From JAGQOZ01 sp041399205 (GTDB lineage: Bacteria > Planctomycetota > Planctomycetia > Pirellulales > Pirellulaceae): a stretch of DNA of 64,000 nucleotides. Below are positions 10,470 through 18,928 of the stretch, in pieces (the first letter of the stretch is position 1; every line of letters starts with the position of its first letter). Under the pieces are notes generated by a model. That model searched no databases and was not told where the DNA came from. It saw only the letters and a program-made list of their open reading frames with translations. A program made the position numbers and the translations under genes. The stretch is taken from the NCBI GenBank assembly GCA_041399205.1, contig JAWKTK010000020.1, positions 1-64,000 on the forward strand, in the 5' to 3' direction.

Positions 10470-10502
10470 GCCGTAGACGGCCGAATATCAAGCCGCAAAA
10501 AA

Positions 10503-10872
10503 TGCTTGGTGCTGCCATCCATACAACGCGACTCCACCTCGATCAGACTCTCGAAAACCTGAATGTTATGGACGCATCCAACGCAGCGGTCTCGGAATTA
10601 GAGCGCGAGCTAGTAGAAGACAGTCAGGAACATTCTTAGAAAGAGGGCTCACTGAATGCCAGAAAACATGATAGCCGCGATTGATCCTGTAAGAATTGCT
10701 TTGCTTGGTGCCATCCATGTAACGCGAGCACTTGCTTGGTGCCATCCATGTAACGCGCCCACCATGTAACGCCTTAAATCCATGCCCCCCACCTGGCCAC
10801 CTTAAAGAGTGGTTCGCTTGGTGCCATCCATGCAACGCGCCATGCAACGCCCCCCCACCTGGCCACCTTGCG
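10503..10872. repeat. Repeat cluster: four copies of a CTTGGTGCCATCCATGTAACG-type element
   Basis: Copies lie at about 10503-10530 (diverged, with CTGCCATCCATACAACGCG), 10703-10726, 10734-10757 and 10816-10839. The middle two are identical over GCTTGGTGCCATCCATGTAACGCG. A second short motif, CCCACCTGGCCACCTT, occurs twice, at about 10788-10803 and 10854-10869. No gene is recognised between the symporter (ends 10469) and sufR. ORFs reading through the repeats have no family features. Confidence 0.65.
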
Positions 10873-10986
10873 TCCTGCGCCTTGCGTCTCTGTGCCTTCG
10901 CGTCTTTTGCGTTTAAAAAAAAAGCGTGACATCACGCCCGGCCGTTCACTGCAAAAACTCCAGCGAGCTAATTTTCAAATATCCGG

Positions 10987-11014
10987 TTGTCAAAAATGTG
11001 GAAATAGATATCAT
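10987..11014 (+). promoter_or_regulatory. Candidate sigma-70-type promoter for sufR
   Basis: TTGTCA at 10987-10992 and TATCAT at 11009-11014 are separated by 16 bases and lie 32 bases before the sufR ATG, which has GGAG upstream. No clear SufR-style palindrome was found, so autoregulation cannot be read from the sequence. Confidence 0.45.
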
Positions 11015-11046
11015 TCAGTGCTCACAGCGAATCTTGGAGTAGTCAA

Positions 11047-11700
11047 ATGAGTCTTCCCGTAGCGTCTGACGAACAAATTCTGGACTTATTACGAGTCCAT
11101 CGTTCGCTGACGGTCAGTGATTTTTCCCGCGAATTGGGGGTCACGGCCACGGCGGTACGGCAAAGGTTGACTCGATTGCTGGGACAGGGATTCGTGGAAC
11201 GAATTCAGTTGGCTGCGGATGGTCGAGGCCGTCCGAGTCACCAGTACCGATTAACAGAAGCGGGACACCGCGAGAGTGGTTCGCATTTTCCTGAACTAGC
11301 CAAGGCGTTGTGGGAAGAACTGCGTTCGATACAAGACGCGGACATCCGCCGAGGCCTATTGGCAAGGATTTCGGCTCGAATCAGCGAATCGTATCGAGAT
11401 CGGTTCGCCGAGAAATCCACCAAGGAACGCATTGCCACGTTAGCTCAGGTCTTTCGCGAGAAAGGAATTCCGTTTCAGGTTGAAAGTACCGAATCGAACG
11501 AACTGCCCGTGTTAACTGCGTTGGCATGCCCCTATCCGGGACTGGCGGAAACCGATCGATCCGTTTGCGCAATGGAAAAGATGATGATCTCCGAACTGGC
11601 CGGAACCAAGCTAGTGCTTAGCGAATGTAGGTTAGATGGAGACAATTGCTGTCGCTTTGAACCAGAATCAGTTCGCATCGATGACGAAAAAACACCATGA
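11047..11700 (+). CDS. sufR: SufR-type iron-sulfur cluster-binding repressor
   Basis: The product has 217 residues. An N-terminal winged helix-turn-helix (about 8-70, LTVSDFSRELGVTATAVRQRLTRLLGQGFVER) is followed by an effector domain with Cys161, Cys174, Cys194, Cys201 and Cys202. The Cys161-Cys174-Cys202 spacing (13 and 28) equals the spacing I recall for the cluster ligands of cyanobacterial SufR. It sits directly upstream of sufCBD in the same direction, as SufR usually does. It probably binds an iron-sulfur cluster and represses the suf operon when clusters are plentiful. GGAG precedes the ATG. Confidence 0.9.
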   Translation: MSLPVASDEQILDLLRVHRSLTVSDFSRELGVTATAVRQRLTRLLGQGFVERIQLAADGRGRPSHQYRLTEAGHRESGSHFPELAKALWEELRSIQDADIRRGLLARISARISESYRDRFAEKSTKERIATLAQVFREKGIPFQVESTESNELPVLTALACPYPGLAETDRSVCAMEKMMISELAGTKLVLSECRLDGDNCCRFEPESVRIDDEKTP

Positions 11701-11818
11701 AAACCGCGAATTTCTGCACACCGGACACCCTAGTCAAGGGGCTCGGATAGTGCGAAGATGGTCGCTTCGTCATCGTAAGGATATTCGTTGCATTTTGTTA
11801 CAGATAGGGTCCTAACCA

Positions 11819-12445
11819 ATGACTCAACCTTGGATTGAAGGTCGATTTGAAGAAGGTGTCGTCACCACCACTGTGGAACAGGCGATCAATTGGGCTCGGC
11901 AGTCCAGCATTTGGCCAATGACATTTGGCTTGGCTTGTTGTGCCATTGAAATGATGGCTGCTGGTGCTAGTCGCTATGACATGGATCGTTTTGGAGCGGG
12001 CGCGTTTCGAGCCACTCCGCGGCAAGCAGACTTGATGATTGTTGCCGGCACGGTGACATACAAAATGGCGAGCCGAGTTCGTCGTTTGTACAACCTGATG
12101 CCGGATCCGAAGTTTGTAATTGCCATGGGAGCGTGCACGGTGGGCGGTGGCCCATATTTCAAATATGGCTATCACGTTGTCAAAGGCGTGGACTTGGTAG
12201 TTCCAGTTGACGTTTATGTTCCCGGTTGTCCTCCACGACCAGAAGCGTTGCTGGAAGGGCTGATGCGAATTCAAGACAAAATCAATGGGCACAAGATTGC
12301 CAAACGCGCGTCGGTGGATTCCACGTTCGGGCAACTTGGTGAAAAAGTCGCGGACGAATTACCCGTTCCTCATCATTCGGGATACGTGGCCACGGAAGCG
12401 ATTGACCGAGTTCCCGTTACGGACCACCAAAAGATCACTGGTTAG
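11819..12445 (+). CDS. nuoB: NADH-quinone oxidoreductase subunit B-like protein (NuoB family), isolated from other nuo genes
   Basis: The product has 208 residues and keeps all four cysteine ligands of the N2 [4Fe-4S] cluster: the adjacent pair Cys40-Cys41 (TFGLACCAIEMM), Cys106 (MGACTVGGGPY) and Cys137 (VPGCPPRPEALLEG). NuoB is the subunit of complex I that passes electrons to quinone. No other complex I gene is in the window. This gene lies between sufR and sufC, only 27 bases before sufC. Either a nuo gene moved into the suf operon, or a NuoB paralogue has been recruited as an iron-sulfur protein. Identity is strong, but the role at this locus is open. Confidence 0.9.
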   Translation: MTQPWIEGRFEEGVVTTTVEQAINWARQSSIWPMTFGLACCAIEMMAAGASRYDMDRFGAGAFRATPRQADLMIVAGTVTYKMASRVRRLYNLMPDPKFVIAMGACTVGGGPYFKYGYHVVKGVDLVVPVDVYVPGCPPRPEALLEGLMRIQDKINGHKIAKRASVDSTFGQLGEKVADELPVPHHSGYVATEAIDRVPVTDHQKITG

Positions 12446-12472
12446 TTTTTTACTCAAGGAATCGTTCAAGAA

Positions 12473-13291
12473 ATGTCTGACGTTCTCAAGATTACCGATC
12501 TACATGTCTCGGTTGAAGGCAAAGAGATTCTCAAGGGTGTCAACCTGGAGATCAAACGAGGCGAAACGCATGCATTGATGGGCCCCAATGGTTCGGGCAA
12601 AAGCACATTGGGTTTGGCCATCATGGGGCATCCCAAATACGAAATCACGCAAGGCAAGATCGAACTTAACGGAGTCGATATTTCTGAAATGGAAGCGGAC
12701 GAACGAGCTCGTTTGGGGCTGTTCATGGCCTTCCAACGCCCCGTTGCCATTCCTGGAGTGAAGATGGCAGATTTTCTTCGCCACGCCACCAGTAACATTC
12801 GCAATCCGGATCGGCGCGAAGGTGAAGAGCTGATTCCGATGCGCGAGTTTCGTAAAGAAATTCGCGCCAAAATGGAGCAACTGAAAATTGATCCTGAATT
12901 CGCTCGACGCTACGTCAACGATGGCTTTTCGGGCGGCGAAATGAAGCGAGCAGAAATCTTGCAGTTGGCCATGCTGCAACCCAAGTTTGCCGTGTTAGAT
13001 GAAACAGACAGCGGCTTGGACGCGGACGCTGTCCTGCTGGCCAGTCGTAGTATCGCCGAAATTGGCCAACAAACCATCGGGCTGTTGATTATCACTCACC
13101 ACGACAAATTGCTGGAGCACAATCCGCCCGAGTACACGCACGTCATGCTGGGTGGCCGAATTGTCGAGACGGGCGGGCCTGAGTTGGCACAAGAGCTTCA
13201 TTCGAAAGGATACGAACGCATTCGCACCACGTATCCCGATGCGGCCGCAGCCAACGCTGCATTACAGGACGAAGAAGTTGCGGCGAGCTAA
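12473..13291 (+). CDS. sufC: Fe-S assembly ATPase SufC
   Basis: The product has 272 residues. It is an ABC-type ATPase with Walker A GPNGSGKST (37-45), the signature FSGGEMKRAEILQLAML and Walker B with the SufC-specific FAVLDETDSGLD, then a switch His in IITHHDKLL. SufC drives the SufBCD scaffold, in which iron-sulfur clusters are built. It is followed after 68 bases by sufB. Confidence 0.97.
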   Translation: MSDVLKITDLHVSVEGKEILKGVNLEIKRGETHALMGPNGSGKSTLGLAIMGHPKYEITQGKIELNGVDISEMEADERARLGLFMAFQRPVAIPGVKMADFLRHATSNIRNPDRREGEELIPMREFRKEIRAKMEQLKIDPEFARRYVNDGFSGGEMKRAEILQLAMLQPKFAVLDETDSGLDADAVLLASRSIAEIGQQTIGLLIITHHDKLLEHNPPEYTHVMLGGRIVETGGPELAQELHSKGYERIRTTYPDAAAANAALQDEEVAAS

Positions 13292-13359
13292 ACGAATTTG
13301 CCCGCTGGTAACGTCACACTAAACTGATTTCGATTTTCTTCAGATCGCGAGTAATACTC

Positions 13360-14772
13360 ATGGCAACGGAAGTGGCAGCCTCGGAAAAAGACCGAATTGG
13401 CGAAATCAACAAGTACGATTTCCAAACCAAGTCAGAAGCCGTCTTTAAAGCTCGAAAAGGTATCGATCGTGAAATCGTCGCTCAGATTTCCGAAATGAAG
13501 GGCGAACCCGCTTGGATGCGCGACTTTCGTTTGCGGAGTCTCGATATTTTTGATGCCAAGCCCATGCCCACATGGGGCGGCGATATCAATATTGATTTTC
13601 AAGACATTTACTACTACCTGAAGCCAACCGACAAGCAGGGTAAGTCTTGGGACGATGTTCCTGCGGAAATCAAAGAGACCTTTGACAAACTGGGCATTCC
13701 GGAAGCAGAAAAGAAGTTTCTGGCTGGCGTCAAAGCTCAATTCGAGAGTGAAGTGGTTTACGGTTCGCTGCAAGAAGACCTGTCCAACAAAGGCGTCATC
13801 TTCACCGATACCGATACGGCAGTCAAAGAACATCCTGAACTGTTGCGAGAATACTTCGGCACGATTATTCCGCCGGAAGACAACAAATTTGCCGCGCTCA
13901 ATTCGGCAGTCTGGTCAGGCGGTTCGTTCATCTACGTCCCTCCAGGCGTTTCGATTGACTTCCCGCTACAAGCGTATTTCCGCATCAACGCAGAACGCAT
14001 GGGCCAATTTGAACGAACGCTGATCATCGTGGACGAAGGTGCTCAGATCCATTACGTGGAAGGCTGCACTGCACCTATGTACAGTTCGGAAAGTCTCCAT
14101 TCGGCCGTGGTCGAAGTGATCGTCAAAAAGAACGCGCGTTGCCGCTATACCACCATCCAAAACTGGGCCAATAACATCTACAACTTGGTGACAAAACGAG
14201 CGGTCGCGTATCAAGATGCGACCATGGAGTGGGTGGATGGCAATTTGGGCAGTCATCTGACGATGAAATATCCGGCGGTTTACATGCTGGAACCGGGAGC
14301 CCGAGGTGAAATCTTGTCGATTGCCTTCGCGTCGTCCGGTCAACACCAAGATGCCGGTGCCAAGCTGGTTCACGGTGCTCCCAACACCACGGGCCAGATC
14401 ATTTCCAAATCGATTTCCAAGAACGGCGGTCGAAGTAGTTATCGAGGCTTGGTGAAGGTAGAAAAAGGTGCTCACAACGCCAAGTGCAATGTGGTTTGTG
14501 ACGCCTTGATTCTGGATCCGGAAAGTCGAAGTGATACGTATCCGTACATCGAAATTGCGGAGCAAGATGTTTCGATCGGCCATGAGGCTAGTGTCTCCCG
14601 AATTGGTGAAGAACAGCTGTTTTACTTGATGAGCCGAGGCATGTCGGAATCAGAAGCCAGCACCATGATTGTCAACGGCTTTATCGAACCCTTGGTCAAA
14701 GAACTGCCCATGGAATATGCCGTGGAAATGAACCGGCTGATTCAATTGCAGATGGAAGGTTCCGTCGGCTAA
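13360..14772 (+). CDS. sufB: Fe-S assembly scaffold protein SufB
   Basis: The product has 470 residues, the usual length. Characteristic stretches are PPEDNKFAALNSAVWSGGSF, FERTLIIVDEGAQIHYVEGC, AKCNVVCDALIL and IGHEASVSRIGEEQLFYLMSRG. The C-terminal MEYAVEMNRLIQLQMEGSVG resembles Gram-positive-type SufB. The position of the E. coli active-site Cys405 reads SRSDTYPYIE here, without a cysteine, as I recall for Bacillus-type SufB. It forms the SufBCD complex with its neighbours. Confidence 0.97.
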   Translation: MATEVAASEKDRIGEINKYDFQTKSEAVFKARKGIDREIVAQISEMKGEPAWMRDFRLRSLDIFDAKPMPTWGGDINIDFQDIYYYLKPTDKQGKSWDDVPAEIKETFDKLGIPEAEKKFLAGVKAQFESEVVYGSLQEDLSNKGVIFTDTDTAVKEHPELLREYFGTIIPPEDNKFAALNSAVWSGGSFIYVPPGVSIDFPLQAYFRINAERMGQFERTLIIVDEGAQIHYVEGCTAPMYSSESLHSAVVEVIVKKNARCRYTTIQNWANNIYNLVTKRAVAYQDATMEWVDGNLGSHLTMKYPAVYMLEPGARGEILSIAFASSGQHQDAGAKLVHGAPNTTGQIISKSISKNGGRSSYRGLVKVEKGAHNAKCNVVCDALILDPESRSDTYPYIEIAEQDVSIGHEASVSRIGEEQLFYLMSRGMSESEASTMIVNGFIEPLVKELPMEYAVEMNRLIQLQMEGSVG

Positions 14773-14791
14773 TTTCGCTTCGACCAATCTG

Positions 14792-14824
14792 GGCCTCGGT
14801 TTACTTCACGCGAGGCCTTTCGTT
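14792..14824 (+). terminator. Hairpin with T-rich tail between sufB and sufD
   Basis: GGCCTCG (14792-14798) pairs with CGAGGCC (14811-14817) across a 12-base loop, followed by TTTCGTTTG. It may be a partial terminator that lowers sufD expression relative to sufB, because the genes clearly belong to one cluster. The T-run is interrupted, so efficiency is doubtful. Confidence 0.45.
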
Positions 14825-14872
14825 TGATTTCATTCTTTTTGTTCACCAACACGGTATGTGTGCTAGGTAAAA

Positions 14873-16249
14873 ATGAGCAGTACCTTGGAAGTCTCCGGTT
14901 TTACGCAAGCCAGTTTCGACGCCTTCATTGAATCACGAAATGAACCAGGTTGGTTGATTGATCTCCGTCGCCAAGCGTGGAAATCATTCTTAGAAAAAGA
15001 CCTGCCGGCGCGAACCGAAGAAGAATGGATGCGAACCGACATTCGCTTGTTCAAGCTCGATCGTTTTGGGATTCCAACGGCAAGTGATCAAGCCGAATGT
15101 TCTCGTCCGCTACTGCTGGAGGGTGTTGAAGTTGCTGGTTCCAACAAGTCGGCCAACGGCGTCAGCGTCGACACCTCGTTTGCAGATTCGGTCGCGTCCC
15201 AAGGCGTCTTATTCGGCGACCTTAGCCAATTGGCCAATCAGCATGAAGCGTTGATCCAGAAGCATTTGTTTACTCGAGCAGTGAATCCGCATTTCGACAA
15301 GTTTTCCGCACTGCATGCAGCCTGTTGGACCACGGGCACACTGCTGTACGTTCCGGATGGTGTGACGGTGGAACTTCCGTTTCATTCGTTAGCATCCTTG
15401 TCCGGCGGCACTGACTTAAGCCATCTGCTGGTTATCATGGGCGAGAATTCGGAAGCCACGTTCCTGAACGAAACCGGCAGCCTGCACGAAAACGACGGCG
15501 GCCTGCATTGCGGAGCCAGCGAAATTTTTGTCGGCAAAGGTGCTCGGCTTCGCTTTGTCACGTTGCAAGACTGGGGCCGAGACGTCTGGCATTTTGCTCA
15601 TCAGCGAGCGATCGTGGATCGCGACGCGTCGTTGCAGTGGACGGTCGGAGCATTGGGCAGTCGACTTTCCAAGGCCAACCAAGAGGTAGAATTGGTTGGG
15701 CCTGGTGCGGAATGCCAAGTCAATGGCGTCATGTTTACCGAAGGCAAACAGCACCTTTCCTACCACACTCAACAGCATCACGCCGCTCCTCATTGTCGCA
15801 GTGACTTCCTGTACAAAGCGGCTTTGCAAGATAAATCGCGAACCGTTTGGCGAGGCATCATCAAGGTAGATCCCGGCGCGCAAAAGACAGACGGTTATCA
15901 GCGAAATGATAACCTGTTGCTGTCCGGAAATGCTCGAGCCGATGCGATTCCCGGTCTGGCCATTGAAGCGGACGACGTTCGCTGTACGCATGGCTCCACG
16001 ACCGCGCGAGTAGACGACGAATTGGTCTTCTACGCACAAACTCGTGGCCTGACCAAACGAGAAGCAGTGCGCATTGCCGTCACCGGTTTTTTCAGCAAGT
16101 GCTGGACCGCATTACCATTGACAGTGTCCGAGAAGCACTTGGTCAAGCCATCGGTCGCCGGGTTCGCGAATGTGAATAATTCGCATCTTGTCGAATTCGC
16201 AATGGACACAGGCTGCTTTAGCTTACGCAAGGAAACGATTCGTGAGTGA
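14873..16249 (+). CDS. sufD: Fe-S assembly protein SufD
   Basis: The product has 458 residues and is a SufB/SufD-family beta-helix protein. Typical stretches are FDKFSALHAACWTTGTLLYVPDGVTVELPFHSL, GENSEATFLNETGS, GKGARLRFVTLQDWG and the C-terminal HGSTTARVDDELVFYAQTRGLTKREAVRIAVTGFF. It pairs with SufB in the SufBC2D scaffold. Its last 8 bases overlap the start of the Rieske gene. Desulfurase and SufU/SufE genes are not in this window. Confidence 0.95.
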   Translation: MSSTLEVSGFTQASFDAFIESRNEPGWLIDLRRQAWKSFLEKDLPARTEEEWMRTDIRLFKLDRFGIPTASDQAECSRPLLLEGVEVAGSNKSANGVSVDTSFADSVASQGVLFGDLSQLANQHEALIQKHLFTRAVNPHFDKFSALHAACWTTGTLLYVPDGVTVELPFHSLASLSGGTDLSHLLVIMGENSEATFLNETGSLHENDGGLHCGASEIFVGKGARLRFVTLQDWGRDVWHFAHQRAIVDRDASLQWTVGALGSRLSKANQEVELVGPGAECQVNGVMFTEGKQHLSYHTQQHHAAPHCRSDFLYKAALQDKSRTVWRGIIKVDPGAQKTDGYQRNDNLLLSGNARADAIPGLAIEADDVRCTHGSTTARVDDELVFYAQTRGLTKREAVRIAVTGFFSKCWTALPLTVSEKHLVKPSVAGFANVNNSHLVEFAMDTGCFSLRKETIRE

Positions 16250-16559
16250 CTTTATTCGGATTGCTTCGATCTCCGATCTACCCGATCCAGGCAAACAACT
16301 ACTAGAAGTGGACGATCGCCTGGTCGTGCTGTTTCATGTGCAAGGGCAATTCTATTGCATTGAAGACCTGTGCACGCATGATGGCGGAACGCTGGCCGAC
16401 GGGGATTTGGACGGAACGGCCATCGCATGTCCGCGGCACGGAGCAAAATTCGATATCCGCAACGGCAAAGTTATATCGATGCCGGCCACGGAAGACACGA
16501 TTTATCATCAAGTGAAAGTCGAAGGAAACGATGTCTTCGTTCGACTTTCTGACGAATAA
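16242..16559 (+). CDS. Rieske [2Fe-2S] ferredoxin-like protein
   Basis: The product has 105 residues from a GTG at 16242, which overlaps the sufD stop by 8 bases. The longer frame from 16188 would run inside sufD. The two Rieske boxes are CTH (Cys44, His46) and CPRHG (Cys63, His66), so a [2Fe-2S] cluster with two Cys and two His ligands is expected. It resembles small soluble ferredoxins of the dioxygenase/nitrite-reductase type (NirD-like). Its place in the suf operon suggests electron supply to cluster assembly, which is inference. Confidence 0.9.
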   Translation: MSDFIRIASISDLPDPGKQLLEVDDRLVVLFHVQGQFYCIEDLCTHDGGTLADGDLDGTAIACPRHGAKFDIRNGKVISMPATEDTIYHQVKVEGNDVFVRLSDE

Positions 16560-16574
16560 ACGAAGGTTCTTACC

Positions 16575-16904
16575 ATGTCGGAAAATCAAATCACCGAAGA
16601 CCACGTTCGCGAAGAACTGAAAAAAGTCATCGACCCGGAACTATTCGTCAACATTGTTGATCTAGGCTTGGTCTATGAAATTCACCTGATTCCAGACGAA
16701 GAAAATTCCGGGACCAAGGTGGGCATTGAAATGACCATGACCAGTCCGGCATGCCCCGCCGGTCCTCAGCTGATTGCTGGCAGCAAAAACATCGTCAGCA
16801 TGCTGGAAGGCGTGACCGATGTGGAAGTCAAAATTGTCATGGAACCGCCATGGACTCCGGACAAAATGACGGAAGACGCTCGAGACCAACTCGGCATTTT
16901 CTAG
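16575..16904 (+). CDS. DUF59/MIP18-family Fe-S assembly factor (SufT-like)
   Basis: The product has 109 residues. It has the DUF59 core: VREELKKVIDPELFVNIVDLGLVYEI, MTMTSPACPAGPQL with the conserved Cys, and VVMEPPWTPDKM-like sequence near the end (KIVMEPPWTPDKMTEDARDQLG). Members (SufT, PaaD, MIP18) help transfer or mature iron-sulfur clusters. It is the last gene of the suf run, 15 bases after the Rieske gene. Confidence 0.92.
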   Translation: MSENQITEDHVREELKKVIDPELFVNIVDLGLVYEIHLIPDEENSGTKVGIEMTMTSPACPAGPQLIAGSKNIVSMLEGVTDVEVKIVMEPPWTPDKMTEDARDQLGIF

Positions 16905-16991
16905 ATCTTTCTTCGATCCGCCATCGTTGCTTCCAATTCCGCAAGAAACTCAGTTCCCAGCGAATTTCGCCAAAGTGACGGTTTCTGCGAG

Positions 16992-17040
16992 TTGACTTTG
17001 GTTCGCAAATCATTTTTACTTTGCGAATCAGCGCAGGAGG
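16992..17040 (+). promoter_or_regulatory. Candidate promoter, palindromic operator and Shine-Dalgarno of the retron operon
   Basis: TTGACT (16992-16997) and TTTACT (17015-17020) are 17 bases apart. A perfect 8-base inverted repeat, TTCGCAAA (17002-17009) and TTTGCGAA (17020-17027), straddles the -10 element and looks like a repressor site. AGGAGG (17035-17040) lies 7 bases before the GTG start at 17048. The layout predicts a short leader and a controlled promoter. All of this is inference from sequence. Confidence 0.55.
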
Positions 17041-17047
17041 TATCGCG

Positions 17048-18928
17048 GTGACCAAGGCGGATCAAAAGCGAATTCAGAAAACCATTCGAGAACTGGTCGA
17101 TAACCAAGCCAACGATCAGCGACTGTTAGATCATATGTTGGGTGTCGCCGCCGACCAGCATTTTCCCAGCTTGACTTGGTACTGGGGCCCTATTCTTTAC
17201 CGACGCAATCGTGTTGTCTTTGGCCCGTTCATCCATGATCGCTTTTCTTCGTGGGATGTCTCGGGTGGTCGCTGGCGTCCGATTCGCTGGGCTCAGCATG
17301 CCGATGTTTTAGAGCCGTGGCTGGCCGAAGTGCGTTCGCACCGAGACACCAAGCTGGCGAGACGCTTGCTGAGCTGGAAATTCGCCGGAAACCGCTGGGG
17401 CCTTGACGAACAGGCTTGGCGGCAAGCGTTGTTGGCCGATTATCAAGCTGCCCCATCTCCGGCACAACGAATCACCATCTTGGCCGAATACGACGATTGG
17501 TTTCAGCTGACAGAAGATACTGCGTTGGCGCTATATCACCGCGATACGGCGTGCAAGAAATTCATCATCCGACACTTGCCCAACACGTTTTGGGGCAGTG
17601 AAAAACGCACGCTGTGGCAGCGTCTGCTGGAAGCAGCAGAACGAAACAACGACCTGGATCTTTACCAACAGATTTATCAACGCCAAGTTCCTTTGAAGCA
17701 ATGGCAAACAGACGTTTTGGCTGTCGCGGACCGCATTGCGAGCGCCGACCAACTTTGCCAGGAGCTGGCGTGGCGGCATCCAGTCGGATATGGCTTTGAC
17801 ACCAGCAAAACGTTGGTGTCACTTTTGGAACGACGTGGTCGAGACGTCATGCCGTATGTTCGTTCCAAGCTACCGGAAGTCGCTGGTGGCTGGCATGGAT
17901 CGGGAGGCAAGCCGTTTGCCGAAATCGCTCGGCGGCACGAATGGTGGGACCTATGGGCGGCTGCGATTCGAACCGATCGTGATTCGCAACTGTTCAACAA
18001 GGCGGTGGCGGAACTATTAGTCGAAGCGAATCTACCGGAAGATCAACGCATGCAACGCTTGACCACGCTGGCCGGTGTTTCTCGCGAATGGAATTGGACC
18101 GGTTTCAGTTTTGCGCGAGTTCATTTCTTGGAAGACGCAGTGGCCGTGGCGCTGTACCAGCGATATCCACAACTGGTTCACGGTCCTTTCAAGCCGAACG
18201 TGACGCCAACTTGGTGGAAAGGTTATCCCGAACTGCTGGCGGCCGCTCGATCTGAAGACGACCAGGAACTGATCGACCTGATCGCCAGCCGCTACGCTCT
18301 CCAGCATCGGCACCATGTGCCAGCGAACGGCGCCTCGCGGAACGATCCGATGATGGACACGGTCGAATCGCTGACCGAATACTATCAGACGCTGCGCGAC
18401 CAAGCGCCCGACGAATTCGCTCGTCGCGCAGCCAACGTGTTGACTCGTATTCCGGCGTACGCCATTCATTACTATCAGCAACTACTCCGTTCAAATTCGC
18501 TGGCGCGCCTGTTCTTCGTTCGCTCGTTCCGCTCCTACCTAGCAGCCCCGGAGGCTATCCAAGACTTGGTGGAAGGTGCGGATATTCATGTACAAATGTT
18601 GGCGTATCGCATTTTGGGCCAAGACGATGATCGAGCTACCACAGCAGCCGTTGCGGGTCTTGAAGTTCTGATCGGCACGTTAACTCGACCCTTACATCGC
18701 AAGACGCGCATTGCGGCTTTTTCGGCGTTGCATTCGGCAGGTCGCCACGATGCGAACGTCGCCAAGTTCATTCTGGTTCGTGCGAAAGAAGCATTGCGAC
18801 TGCCCGACAAGTTGTATCCCAAAGAAGAATTGATTGGCCTGATTGGGCAGTTGCTGCACCATCATCCTGAATTACAGGCGCCGTGCGAACGCCCCATCAT
18901 CTACGGTTTGGCGGAGGCAACCGCATGA
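17048..18928 (+). CDS. Retron-associated ARM/HEAT-like helical-repeat protein
   Basis: The GTG at 17048 has an ideal AGGAGG 7 bases upstream, so it is preferred over the TTG at 17021 (626 residues). There is no signal peptide or membrane segment. The N-terminal 90 residues are rich in Trp and aromatics (LTWYWGPILYRRNRVVFGPF). The rest is almost all predicted helix in paired units, many with Trp or Arg at turns (e.g. RLLSWKFAGNRWGLDEQAWRQALLADY, ARRAANVLTRIPAYAIHYYQQLLRS, RKTRIAAFSALHSAGRHDANVAKFI near the end), as expected of an ARM/HEAT-type solenoid. No catalytic motif is recognised. Its stop overlaps the start of the SWIM gene (ATGA) and a reverse transcriptase follows, so it is probably an effector or adaptor of the retron. 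The ARM call is by fold pattern only. Confidence 0.75.
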   Translation: MTKADQKRIQKTIRELVDNQANDQRLLDHMLGVAADQHFPSLTWYWGPILYRRNRVVFGPFIHDRFSSWDVSGGRWRPIRWAQHADVLEPWLAEVRSHRDTKLARRLLSWKFAGNRWGLDEQAWRQALLADYQAAPSPAQRITILAEYDDWFQLTEDTALALYHRDTACKKFIIRHLPNTFWGSEKRTLWQRLLEAAERNNDLDLYQQIYQRQVPLKQWQTDVLAVADRIASADQLCQELAWRHPVGYGFDTSKTLVSLLERRGRDVMPYVRSKLPEVAGGWHGSGGKPFAEIARRHEWWDLWAAAIRTDRDSQLFNKAVAELLVEANLPEDQRMQRLTTLAGVSREWNWTGFSFARVHFLEDAVAVALYQRYPQLVHGPFKPNVTPTWWKGYPELLAAARSEDDQELIDLIASRYALQHRHHVPANGASRNDPMMDTVESLTEYYQTLRDQAPDEFARRAANVLTRIPAYAIHYYQQLLRSNSLARLFFVRSFRSYLAAPEAIQDLVEGADIHVQMLAYRILGQDDDRATTAAVAGLEVLIGTLTRPLHRKTRIAAFSALHSAGRHDANVAKFILVRAKEALRLPDKLYPKEELIGLIGQLLHHHPELQAPCERPIIYGLAEATA

